Below, one piece after another: positions 31,737 through 41,852 of a DNA stretch of 64,000 nucleotides. The DNA is from Taxillus chinensis (lineage: Eukaryota; Streptophyta; Magnoliopsida; Santalales; Loranthaceae), in the NCBI GenBank assembly GCA_023512835.1, contig CM042087.1, positions 52,136,265-52,200,264 of the forward strand, given 5' to 3'. Each line of letters starts with the position of its first letter. Position 1 is the stretch's first letter. The notes beneath the pieces are model-generated. The model saw only the letters and a list, made by a program, of their open reading frames with translations. It was not told the origin of the DNA and ran no database searches. A program made the position numbers and the translations under genes.

Positions 31737-33410
31737 TGTAATGACCCGTATTTTGGATGTGAGGAGTTAGTCCGTTTTGCCTTTTTAGGTGGAAATTGTT
31801 AGGTTTCAGGGAGTTTTCTTTCCACACACTTTGGCTTAATCATCTGGTATGTTAATGAGCAAGCAAGAGGCAAAGTTTGAGCCCAATTGGGAGTGCACGT
31901 GAGAATGCACGTGAGAATGCTTTTCACGTGCAGTGAGATTTTTGTATAGGAGCCTTCCTGATGTTGTTCCAAGTCTTGTGGTGAAATTATAGAGCATTTG
32001 GAGGTGCCCGTGAGAATGCACGTGAGAATGCTTCCTCACGTGCAGCCTCCATTACCTTTGTTTTGTTGTTTTGATCCTCTTTTGCTAAAGGACCATGGTG
32101 AAATTAGGAGTGCTTTGCCCTGTGTGGTTGCAAAAAGGTTGTAGTCTGTAATCAAAACTACGTCGTTTTGATGCTGGGATTCATTTAATCAAAACTACGT
32201 CGTTTTGAGGTTTTAGTTGTCTATATAAAGAGGTCAAGACCCCCCTGTTTTAGGTTTAGGGTTCTCTTCAGCCACTGCAGCCGTCGTAGAGAGAGAAAGA
32301 GAGCTAGAGAGAGGGAAGGAAGGAGAGCTGCTGGTTGCTGCCGGAGCGTCTTGCGTGGGGAGGACAACGTCTAGCGTGGAAGCAAGAGCAGGAGGACGTT
32401 TTCAAGGTAGGGGTTCTGTTCTTCCTAAACCCTCCTCTGTCCTAGGGTCCTAGGGCAGATTCGGGGCTGTATCTTTATATATATATATATAAATTCATAT
32501 AGGTGTGATCTCCTATATGAATGTTGGCCTTCAGTGGCATTTTGGTGTGGTTCTGTGGTCTATATGCTATATGTTTGATGAAAAGCCTGTGTGAATATAG
32601 TTATGTGTATATGCCTGCCAAGTGTTTGAAATTATGCTGTGAGGCCGTGCATGTTATGTGTTTGAGGTAAAGCCTGTGAGGCTTGTGCATGTTGTGTTTG
32701 CGGAAATGCCTATGAGGCCACGCACGTCGAGTGTGTTAGATCATGTCTGTGTGGCTGGGTTTATGAGCGTGTGGATATATGCATGCTAAGTGTTCGATGT
32801 TATTCCTGTATGGCCATGTGTGCTGCGTGTTTGTTTGTACACCCGGTGGCTGTGGAAGCCCGGGACTGTTTTGTGGAACCCGGTGGCTGTGGAAGCCCGG
32901 GACTGTTCTTGAAACCCGGTGGCTGTGGAAGCCCGGGAGCGTTTATGTACTAGCCCATGTATGACTGTGTTTGCTGTTATAGCCTGTAACTATACCTGGT
33001 GAGATAATTGTATCACGACACAGCACTTATACACAAGGCATGTAGATATCAGGTGCATGGGATGGGTTGGGGAGACATGATCCCTACTGCGAATGTGGTT
33101 GCTCACCCTCCTACCATGTTGTTTTCTTTTCAGGAACCTACAGGCGTTAGGTGGGACCCCAAGGTGGAAGACCTTATTTATTAAATTTGTTTATGTTACT
33201 TTTATTATGGGAATTGATGTAACCCCAGTGGGGAAAGGATTTTGTTGTAATAAATTGGTTTGGATTGTCTTTACTGAATATTACTTTCTTGAATGTTGTG
33301 GATGTTTAAAATGTTAAATTCTTGATTTGTATCCTACTCCTTTGCCCTCCGTGTGGGTAAAAGGGGAGTCACGTACCGGTTTCCTCGGGTTGGAAATCCG
33401 GGGCGTGACA
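31737..33410 (+). repeat. B1 3' LTR (1674 bp)
   Basis: Nearly identical to 24564-26236. Differences seen include TA-run length, several 1-nt indels in the GCCTGTGAGGC repeats, and GGGATAATTG/GAGATAATTG. Confidence 0.93.
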
Positions 33411-33415
33411 AAGGA
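33411..33415 (+). repeat. B1 target-site duplication, right (AAGGA)
   Basis: Matches 24559-24563; element C LTR sequence continues directly. Confidence 0.95.
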
Positions 33416-34329
33416 CAATTGTTGCGGAGTAAGGACAACAAATGCGGAATAAGGAATCCGACCCATTACTCATGTGGAGTAAGGATTCACTGATACGGAG
33501 TAAGCATTCAGTATCTACTTTATACGGAGTAAGGAAGCGCTTATGCGGAATAAGCTCTCCGAGCCTATACTTCATGCGGAGTAAGAGGCGCTGACACGGA
33601 ACAAGGATTCCAGGACTTCATTCATACGGAGTAAGCAACCAGTGACACGGAGTAAGGATCCGAGCTTCGCTGATACGGAGTAAGGAACCTTATGACGGAC
33701 TAAGAAGACGCTGCTTAATCACTTCCAAGCCGCTTTTATTGCAATCAGCTCGCTTCATCTGGATGTAAAACAAACCCGTTGAAAACCTAAATTCTTACAC
33801 GTGGATCACGCGGAGATGTGGACACGGTCTCAAATGCAATTGGAATCAAGCAAGAATTCACCACAACTTATGCTTCCAATATTTCAAGCTCCACATGCGC
33901 AGCAGTTAAAGCTTCAGCATTTTCCGACGAAGAACTTCAATGCTTCACACTGCTCGGAAAATGCAGTTCCAAGATAGATTCCTAGGATGTCTATATATAT
34001 ACCTGAAGCAATGTAAAAGAAATATATACGCATGCGCTCACTAATACTCATATACTTAAAAGCGTGTATCGTGTGAAAAAGCATATACAGAGACTTACAG
34101 CCAAGTGTGTGTAACCAAGATAGAGTGTTGTGTTGTAATCAGCTAAAACGCTGTTTTGCTTCGTTGTAATTATCTTCAGATAATAAAGCAACATACTTCC
34201 ACTACCTGGTTAATCTTCCGCACTGATTTTATCCGTTTAACCAGAGTGAGTGTCTAGCCATTAAGAGAGAGAAAGAATTTTCAAAAGAACCTATTCACCC
34301 CTCCCTCTAGGCTCTCTGGGACCAACAAG

Positions 34330-34341
34330 TCGTATCAGAGC
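34330..34341 (+). promoter_or_regulatory. element C primer-binding site
   Basis: TCGTATCAGAGC, two bases after the LTR end. One mismatch to the initiator-Met complement TGGTATCAGAGC used by Sireviruses. Confidence 0.8.
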
Positions 34342-34388
34342 AAGTTCTACCTATTTGTAGAGATCCCTCACTCCCTCTAAACTTAACA

Positions 34389-35177
34389 ATGGCCGAAGAA
34401 AGCAGCATGTTATTCAATACCCGCCTTAACTCCGGGGGAGCTCAAGAGCCCCATCCCAACCGAAGCAGCAGTGAAAATATTGATCCACCTCAACCTGCTG
34501 CTGCCGCTGCTCCTCAACCACGGAGTTCAGGCTACACTTTAAGCAAACTGCCAAAGTTCACACTAGAGCTTTTCTCCCAGTGGAAAGCTCGCATGAAGAT
34601 GTTCATGACCTGTCATGATCATCTATTGTGGCCTTATCTTCATCAGGAGCTTCCCATTCCGATGACCATCGGAGAAAATGGGGTTAGGAGGCCAAAGACT
34701 GATGCTGAACTCACTCACGATGAAAGAGCCTGGCAATACGCCAGCGAAAAGGCTCTAGCTTACGTGACATTGTCCTTGGGTTCAGAGGCTTTCACGGACG
34801 TCCAGGGCTGCACGACAACAAAAGCTGTGTGGGACAAATTGACTATTCTATATGAAGGAAGCCAATCCCAGATGCAGAACGTCATTTGCGCTCTCAGACA
34901 GAACTTTGAGAGCTTCAACCACAAACCTGGCGAATCCCTGGAGAGCATCTATCGGCGATTCGGCAAGCTCATCCTGGAATTGAAAGCTGTCAACGAGCAC
35001 CACACTCAGTTCCAAATAAATGACAAGTTCTTTCGTTCCTTGCCGGATCGCTATTACTCCAAGCGACTCCGGATGCAATCCAAAGACAATCGCGGTATGC
35101 TCCCCTTGAAGAGCTATATGGAGAGCTACGAACTCATGAGGTCAGATTCAAATACACTGACCGAGACGAGAAGATAG
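34389..35177 (+). CDS. gag: element C gag, N-terminal open part
   Basis: A 262-codon frame starting MAEESSMLFNTRLNSGG. It contains a Pro/Ala-rich leader (residues ~30-50), then a copia-type gag (UBN2-like) domain: LPKFTLELFSQWKARMKMFM, ALAYVTLSLGSEAF, TTKAVWDKLTILYEGSQSQM, GESLESIYRRFGKLILEL and the typical LPDRYYSKRL. It forms the nucleocapsid. The frame ends at 35177, where a shift moves the coding register; the acidic DDTEESENSDSDTEEE continuation is at 35210. The ATG follows the PBS by ~50 bp and is a credible true start. Confidence 0.87.
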   Translation: MAEESSMLFNTRLNSGGAQEPHPNRSSSENIDPPQPAAAAAPQPRSSGYTLSKLPKFTLELFSQWKARMKMFMTCHDHLLWPYLHQELPIPMTIGENGVRRPKTDAELTHDERAWQYASEKALAYVTLSLGSEAFTDVQGCTTTKAVWDKLTILYEGSQSQMQNVICALRQNFESFNHKPGESLESIYRRFGKLILELKAVNEHHTQFQINDKFFRSLPDRYYSKRLRMQSKDNRGMLPLKSYMESYELMRSDSNTLTETRR

Positions 35178-36690
35178 CTCGGAGAGAAAAGGGGGTAGCT
35201 CTTAAGGCTATGGCTGGACCAAGCATGCTGATGGAGGATGATACGGAAGAGTCAGAGAACTCTGACTCAGACACAGAAGAAGAAATAGCACTCCCGATGA
35301 AATCCTTCACACGATTTCTGCGGAAAAGCGCAAAAAGGATTCGGAAGAGGCTCTTCCTCATCCCTCGAGAAGGAAGGAGCGGTCGGAGTCGACATCCCAA
35401 GACTGCTTTACAATCGCGGGAGACCTGGTCATTGGGCCAAGGACTGTAGATCCAAACCCAAGATGGCCGACAAGGATGACAAGGTTAAACCCCGACGCTC
35501 CACCTCGTACAACAAGAAAAATAAAGAGGAAGGCGTTCGTCTCAGAATACAACATATGGTTCCAAGAAGAGGAATCTTCAGACGACGAACCAACGGAAAA
35601 GGTGAACGTCTGCCTCATGGCAAACGCTGAGGTACCTTCTATCTCTGAGCTTTTGAGTAAATTAGAATCTCTTACTAAGGAATGTGATGATGAAAAGAAT
35701 GAGAGATTAATAATTACTCAAATGTATCAAAATATGAGTGGTCAGACTAAACGCCTAGAACTTACTATTTCTAAACTTGAAAAGGACATAACTGACTATC
35801 GAAGCAGGGAGGTTTAGTATCATGACCTAAGAGCTGAAAATCACTTGCTGAATACCAAACTCACAGGCATGAATGTAAATCTTAAAAGACTCGAGATTGA
35901 ACTTGAGAAGGAAAATGAAATAAATCGTAAATGGCTTAAATCCGGAGAAATAGCCTCTACATTTAAAACTGATCCTGACAATATCCGAGTCAAACCTGGC
36001 CTAGGATCCGAATCCACTTCCACTGCTCCTGCTACTGAGTGCCCTCTAAACTACACTCCAAAATTAACCAACCTATATCCTGTTAGTACATCTAAACCGT
36101 TGGATGATTTTGTTTCAGGTGGCACCGTAGTTTATGATTGTGGAAGAGAGGTTGTTACTACTAATCCCGAAGTAGTAGCACCCGTTCCAAATGATAAAGG
36201 GAAGGTTGCTGTAGTTACAGCCAAAACTACAGCACCCAGGAACAAAGAAAAGGCAAAGGTTGACGCTTCTAGGGCCAAGAACGCGTCACCTGTTCACAAA
36301 GGATTAGGCCATAGGGAATAGAGTAGGAAGCCTATTAGGCCAAAGAAACCTGTTTCCCCCGCTGTAACTCCACATCATAGTGTCTGTTCGATATGTCATG
36401 AAATAGGTCACTACTATTATGAATGTTGGAGTCTATCTGATGACTAGTTATGTAATCACTTTTCAATCAATAAAAATCAGCTTGTCAAAAAGGGTTCTTC
36501 TTGGAAATCTAAATCTAAGACTCCTCGGAGCATCTCACCTAAGAAAACCCAAGTTAAAGAAGCAACTAATACGAAAAAAACTAAGTCAACTTAGAAAGTT
36601 AAAGTTCCTAGCAACGTAAAATCCGGAATAATTAACACTGTTGTTGCTTCTCCTAACCGCCCGAAACAAGTTTGGGCACCAAAAGTGTAA
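35178..36690 (+). pseudogene. gag: element C gag C-terminal extension: coiled coils and zinc knuckles
   Basis: After an acidic stretch (35230-35285) comes a degenerate CCHC knuckle near 35405-35450 (GRPGHWAKDC readable, with the second Cys replaced and a 1-nt shift). Next are VNVCLMANAE (35600) and heptad-rich coiled coils (35640-35815 and 35845-35945, e.g. LKRLEIELEKENEINRKWLK). A second clean CCHC knuckle (CSICHEIGHYYYEC, 36385-36426) follows. A gag extended by coiled coils is a known Sirevirus trait. A TAG at 35815 and several later stops break the frame. Confidence 0.75.
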
Positions 36691-36699
36691 TCTGTTGTC

Positions 36700-37725
36700 T
36701 TGCAGGAGCATCTATGGAATTCACTGACATCTCACTTGAAGTCAAAGATCAATCAAAGCAAGTGGATACTCGATAGCGGATGCTCCGGACATATGACGGG
36801 TGATAAGTCTCTGCTCGTGGATGTTACTGACAAACGAGGCCCATCCGTAACATATGGTGACAACAGTAAAGGTAAGACTGTGGGGTATGGCACTTTAACC
36901 AATGGTTGTGTATCAATAACTAATGTTGCATTAGTCGAAGGTTTGAAGCATAATCTGCTGAGTGTCAATAATTTATGTGACAAAGGATTCACAGTTTCCT
37001 TTTTGTCAAACACCTGCATAGTTAGAGATAACTTATTCGGAGATATTAAGTTATCCGGATCAAGAGATGGGGACATATATTCTGTGGTCTTGAGAAACAA
37101 TTCTTCTGACCCTGTATGCTTCCTCACTACAGCATCACATGAAGATAGTTGGCTATGGCACAAGCGTTGCGCACATTTAAATTTTAAGACCTTGTCTAAA
37201 TTAACGTCGCTTGATTTGGTGACTAGCTTGCCTAAACACAAATACTCCAGAGACACTCTCTATCGAGAATGCCAACTTGGCAAACAGACCAAACATAGCT
37301 TTAAGAGCAAATCAGTTAATTCAATAACTGCTCCCTTACAGCTACTTCACATGGATCATTGTGGTCCCATTTTTGTTTCTTCACTAGCTGGTGCGAGATA
37401 TACTCTTGTGGTTATCGATGACTTCACTAGGTACACATGGGTGTTGTTCCTGAAATCTAAGGATCAAACCTTTGAACACCTTCTCGATCTCTTCAATTGG
37501 ATAAGGAACTCACAAGGACTAAGCATTAAATGCATAAGGAGTGATCATGATACAGAATTTGATTTTTCATATATGAGATCATATTGTTCTGAACAGGGCA
37601 TTCAGCACGACTTCTCTGCACCCAAAACTCCACAACAAAATGGGGTAGCTGAGCGCAAGAATCGCACTTTAGTCGAGGCTGGCAGATCAATGTTAGTAGG
37701 GGCAAAACTTCCTCTCTGTCTATGA
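36700..37725 (+). pseudogene. pol: element C protease and integrase, ends at Trp-to-stop
   Basis: A 341-codon piece. The protease start WILDSGCSGHMTG (DSG at residues 25-27) is followed by the GAG-pre-integrase block WLWHKRCAHLNFKTLSKL. The integrase core is next: LLHMDHCGPIF (first Asp), IRSDHDTEF (second Asp) and PQQNGVAERKNRTL (Glu). The frame ends in TGA at 37723-37725, exactly where copia integrases have a Trp, and is interrupted 26 bp later by element D. The rest of integrase resumes at 46889. Confidence 0.88.
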
Positions 37726-37726
37726 G

Positions 37727-37751
37727 CTGAAGCAGTGTCTACTACCTGCTA
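37727..37751 (+). repeat. 25-bp flanking duplication of D, left copy
   Basis: CTGAAGCAGT...CTACCTGCTA, identical to 46889-46913. This is integrase coding sequence of element C present on both sides of D; see findings. Confidence 0.93.
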
Positions 37752-38057
37752 TGTAATGACCCGTGTGTAACCCGTGTGTAAGGAGTTAACCACAAACACC
37801 TTGGATGTTGGTACACAGGTTTAAGGTAAGAGATGAGCCCAAGAGGGGACTTTTGAGAGGTGCATGTGTCAAGCGATAGCGTACATTTATGCCCTAGGAA
37901 GATGCTATGCGTTTCAAGGGCGGTTTTAGTCATTTTGGCTGATCTTGGAGCTCACTTTTGACCTAGTAGATGGCCTCAAACAATTGGCGTGCAAGAACAA
38001 AAGTTTCTTAGAATGAGGTCCTCTATCTACCACAGAAATTTCAGAGCATTTGGAGCT

Positions 38058-38200
38058 GCACGTGAATTCACCCATTTCACGTGCAAGCATATTTTTGCTT
38101 CTCAGGCCTCTACAAGATGCAAGGAGACTTGGGGTAAAGTTTGGGTGCATTTGGAGCTGCACGCCAATTGGGGAATTGGCGTGCAAATTGGCGTGCGAGC
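38058..38200. promoter_or_regulatory. paired inverted repeats in U3 of D
   Basis: TGCACGTGAATTCACCC...TTTCACGTGCA then GCACGCCAATTGGGGAATTG with GCGTGC, each followed by AGCATATTTTTGC. The same block lies in J3 (about 58725-58870) and E (about 60905-61055) on the minus strand, and is mirrored in J1. Confidence 0.7.
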
Positions 38201-38315
38201 ATATTTTTGCATGGTTCCCTTGGTTTTGTCATTCTAAGGAACTTTCTCCAAAGGACCATGTTGAAATTCCGAGTATTTTGGCCTATATGGGTGCGGAAAG
38301 GTGGTAACTTGTGTG

Positions 38316-38374
38316 ATCAAAACTACGTCGTTTTGATCCTGGGATTCACTTAATCAAAACTACGTCGTTTTGAT
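38316..38374. promoter_or_regulatory. two ACGT-centred palindromes, D 5' LTR
   Basis: Identical 22-bp elements at 38316-38337 and 38353-38374. The 3' LTR copies are at 45650-45671 and 45687-45708. Confidence 0.75.
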
Positions 38375-38579
38375 GTTGTGTTGTCTATATAAGGAGGAGG
38401 AGTCCCTCTGTTTTAGGTTTAGGGTTTGTTGCTTCACCGGCCGTCGCGGAGAGAGAAAGAGAGGGAAGGGGAGCTCCTGGTTCGTGCCGGGCGTCTTGCG
38501 TGGGTGGTCGGTGCTTCGTGGGTGAACGGCGTTCGGCTTGGGATCGGACCGTTCTTTGTGTTGTCGCGTTTTCCTTGAG

Positions 38580-39254
38580 GTAGGGGTTCTGTTCTTCCTA
38601 AATCCTCCTCTGTCCTAGGGTCCTAGGCAGAATATGAGATATCTGTTATATTATTTATATGTAAATTCATATAGGTGTGACCTCCTATATGAATGTTGGC
38701 CTTCGATGGCATGTTGGTGTGATTCTCGTGGATTACATGCTATGTGTTCGATGAAATGCCTGTGTGAATATAGCTGTATGCATATGCCCATTACGTGTTT
38801 GGTAATATGCCTGTGTGGCTGGATTTGTGGTTTAGTGTATGTGTGCTGTGTGTTTGCTCTATTTTCCTGAATGGTTGGGTTTGTGCGCTTGTGAACGGGT
38901 GCACACCAAGTGTTTGGTGGTATGCTTGAGTGACCATGTGTGTTGTGTGCTTGACTGTGGTATCTGGCCTGAAGAGGCGGTTAAAGAACTTTGCCTGAGA
39001 GGCGGTTAAATCACTTGGCCTGAAGAGGCGGTTAAATAACTTGGCCTGAAGAGGCGGTTAAATCACTTGTGTTTTGTGTGGTGGATAACCGTGACGACCG
39101 ATGTGGTTTGTTATTGTTTGTTGAGATTGTTGTAACACGTCACCGCACTGTGCACATGCACGTAGCCGTTAGGAGCATGGGAAGGGTTGGGGAGACTTGA
39201 TCCCTACTGAGCTGTGGTTGCTCACCCCTCCTACTGTGTTTGCTTGTTTTCCAG
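38580..39254 (+). other. predicted leader intron inside D LTR (675 bp)
   Basis: Donor GAG|GTAGGG, branch-like TTGCTCACCCCTCC, acceptor TTTTCCAG|GGACTTACAGGCG. Inferred from conservation with B1, E and H1. Confidence 0.55.
38966..39068 (+). repeat. 26-bp minisatellite in D 5' LTR, 4 copies
   Basis: GGCCTGAAGAGGCGGTTAAA + TCACTT-type units. Repeated at 46314-46406 in the 3' LTR and inverted at 59967-60074 in LTR E. Confidence 0.9.
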
Positions 39255-39552
39255 GGACTTACAGGCGTTAGGTGGATACACCAAGGTGGAAGACCTTATC
39301 CATTTTACTCTTCCATTTATGTTGTTTTCTTTTATGGGAATCGATGTAACCCTGGGGGGATGGGATTGGAAAGAACTCTGTTGTAATAAACCTGGTTTGG
39401 AATATTTTTATGAATATTACTTTCTTGAATGGGTTGTGGATGTTTGAAATGTAAAATTCTTGGTTTGTATCCTAACCCCTTTGCCCTCCGTGTGGGTAAA
39501 AGGGGAGTCACGTGCCGGTTTCCTCGGGTTGGAAATCCGGGGCGTGACAATA

Positions 39553-39563
39553 TGGTATCGAGC
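39553..39563 (+). promoter_or_regulatory. D primer-binding site with 1-nt deletion
   Basis: TGGTATCGAGC, lacking one A compared with TGGTATCAGAGC of B1. This is either a real lesion or a base-calling indel. Confidence 0.75.
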
Positions 39564-39964
39564 ATGGTCTAGTTGGCCTAGGGTAGTGGGCGGACTTGGT
39601 TATCCTAAGTCCTTTGGAGGAGCCGGGAGGGACATGCCTGATCAACATGGTCCTCTTTGAGCCTCCAAGGTGTACTTAGGGTAGTCCGGTCTTGTGATAG
39701 GATTTGCATGCATTGGCATTAGGGCACTAGTTGCATTTGTTTGTGAATGTATGCTAAACTGTGGATAAGATCACATGATTAAGTGAAATGTGCAACTCGA
39801 TTTGTTTGGCAATGTGTACTGGATCGTGAACTGTGAAATGTGATTGATGCAATGTATGTGTGTAATGTCATGTGTTAGTGAAATTGATAATGGGGTAGAG
39901 GTAGTCAATTTGTTAGTAGTCAAACGCGTCCTGACGTTTGTGCATCTTACTTCATGTAGTAAGA

Positions 39965-40775
39965 ATGCCACCGAGGAGAGTGACACGTGCGTCCGGGCAA
40001 TGGGCTGATGAGTTATCTGCCCATGAGGGTCCGGGTGCGGGACCATCTGTTGGAGGGCATGCGTTGCTACGGCACACTACAAGAAGGCATCCGGCTGGAG
40101 GTACGAGAGCTACGGGAGGGACTCCGGCAAGACGTTCGGGAGGAGGTGCGCCGTGAGATGGCAAAGACAACGGTGGTGCCACCACCACCACCACCCGAGG
40201 AGAGCTGCCTCGTGAGCGTGAGAGTTCGCTGGGTGGTGTACCGACCCGTGCGAGAGGATGACGTGGTGACACGGTTCCGAAAGGAACAACCTCCGCGATT
40301 TAAGGGGGGGGAAGATCCTGTGGTAGCCGAGCGGTGGTTGAGGCAGATTGAGCATGTGTTCTCCTTTCTCCTGCCCCGGGAGGAGGATAAAGTGCGGCCG
40401 GCAATTCGGCGGCTAGAGGGGGACGCTTTGGAGTGGTGGACGAGTGTTGCGGGGAGCCGTGCGGTGCAACTCATGTTTTGGGAGGAATTCTTGCAACTCT
40501 TCCAAGATGAGTTCTTCCCAAGAATCGGTGAGACGGCAGAAGAGGGAAGAATTTGGCAGCTTAAGCAGGGATCCAAGACGGTACCTGAGTATGAGCGGGA
40601 GTTCCGGAGATTGAGTAGGTTTGCTCCTGAGATCGTGGTAAGGGAGGACCTGAAGGCCCACAAGTTCACCTTGGGTCTCAGGCCAGCCCTTAGGGAGAGG
40701 GTGGCGATTCTACGCTTGAGGACCTATCGTGAGGCCGTGGAGACGGCCCGAATAGGCCGAGAGAGAGCCGGATGA
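39965..40775 (+). pseudogene. gag: D gag, nearly open
   Basis: The start is MPPRRVTRASG at 39965; a 1-nt loss soon after shifts the frame. The rest is open from 39987 to 40775, with in-register gag from about 40070. It has an LQEGIRLEVRELREGL helix, a poly-Pro stretch, EDPVVAERWLRQIEHVFSFL, DALEWWTSVAGSRAVQLMFW, EEFLQLFQDEFFPRI, VPEYEREFRRLSRFAPE and LRPALRERVAILRLRTY. This is a complete gypsy retrotransposon gag domain with the WW motif. Confidence 0.85.
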
Positions 40776-41810
40776 TGGGAGGCAGGCCCATCAGGGGCGC
40801 CAGTTGCAGAGTGGGCCTGATCGAGATGCAGGGTCCAAGAGGCTCAAGACGGAGGAGAGGGATAGCGGTTCTTTTCGCGGTCGGGGTCGGACATCCGTGA
40901 ACCCTGGGAGGTTCACCTTTGGCGACGGAAGACAGGGGGTCCATCCTGGGAGTCTACCGAGCGGATGCCACCGTTGTGGAGAAGCGGGGGTCACTTCAAA
41001 GGGGAGTGCCCCAAGAAGGACCGGCGATGCAACAACTGTGGACGAGAGGGTCATTTGCGTCGGGTTTGCAGGAGTGGCAACAGGGGAATAGGGGGCGCGG
41101 CATCCGGCGTGAGGAGTGATGCTAGCTTCCGTGCACCACCTGAGACCTGGCTCGTCGGTGGCGAGCCAGCCAGGCAGGATCTAGTCGGACCCGACCCCGG
41201 GGAGGCCGGAGCGGCAAGCAGACCGAGGCCGGAGGCAACCTTAGCGGGAAGCGTCCAGGTGGATCGAGCCGACCGGTGGCACGGGCCAAGGGAGGGTGTT
41301 TGCGCTGGAGGCGACATACCAGGAGGAGGCCGAGTTACCACCCCCACCAGCTGAGGGTGGAGCAGGACCATCGGTGGTTAGAGGTACCCTCTTGATCTCC
41401 CGTACATTAGCTTCTCGTTCTTTTCGATACGGGTGCATCATGTTCGTTTGTTCTTGAGCTTGTAATAGACGGCTTGGGGTTAGCTTGTGTGGAGGCCGCG
41501 AGGCCCCTAGTTGTGGAGTCTCCTGGTAGGAGGCATGATTGAGGTACGGCGAGTGTGTCGTGACCGTGTGTTAACCATAGGCGAGGTGGAGCCGAGTTTT
41601 GACTTGCATGTGATGCCTTTGAGAACGTTTGACCTGATCTTGGGTATGGATTGGCTTATGGCTTTCCAGGCCAAGATAGATTGTTATCGGCGGCGTGTGA
41701 CCTTCGTGACACCCGCAGGGGACCTCTTGCACCCTGCGGGGGAGTGGGATTGTGAGGCGAGTCGGGCCGGGCCGTGTTGGACCAGTGGGGTGCCATTACC
41801 CACGGGTTAG
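40776..41810 (+). pseudogene. gag-pol: D zinc knuckles and aspartic protease
   Basis: Two CCHC knuckles lie near 40960-41070: the first is split between frames, the second reads CNNCGREGHLRRVC. A Gly/Pro/Ala-rich linker follows. The protease has DTGAS at 41426-41440 and FDLHVMPLRTFDLILGMDWL at 41598-41657. Frame changes occur between knuckle and protease and inside the protease. Confidence 0.82.
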
Positions 41811-41852
41811 CAGCCCGACCTTGCTTGAGGAGGGTAAGGTGGAAAAGAGGGT

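Larger units (their letters stand above)
24564..33410 (+). mobile_element. element B1: chromodomain Ty3/gypsy, full structure
   Basis: LTR, PBS, gag, protease, RT, RNase H, integrase, chromodomain, PPT and LTR are all present in order, with a perfect AAGGA duplication. The two LTRs (1673 and 1674 bp) differ at about a dozen sites, so the insertion is recent, yet gag-pol has many 1-nt shifts. The integrase-end chromodomain (IPLVRVLWQHRGIEEETWER) places it with chromoviruses, probably the Tekay group. Confidence 0.93.
24120..34327 (+). repeat. element C 5' LTR, split by B1 (1356 bp net)
   Basis: The left part is 24120-24563 and the right part 33411-34327, the first five bases of which are the B1 TSD. 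It starts TGTTGGATCAAACC and ends GGGACCAACA. It carries the CGGARTAAG array (24331-24563 and 33416-33700) and a TATA box near 33995 (CTATATATATACC). Confidence 0.92.
37752..39549 (+). repeat. D 5' LTR (1798 bp)
   Basis: U3 has GCACGTGAATTCACCCATTT/CACGTGC and GCACGCCAATT/AATTGGCGTGC inverted repeats (38058-38200), two ACGT palindromes (38316-38337, 38353-38374) and TATA TCTATATAAGG (38384-38394). A predicted intron spans 38580-39254. Confidence 0.93.

Noticed and set aside
37926..38307. Identical small ORFs at 37926-38307 and 45260-45641 and inverted relatives near 58640-59058 and 60802-61119
   Set aside because: They are U3 text of LTRs D, J3 and E, repeated because the LTRs are repeated; no domain.
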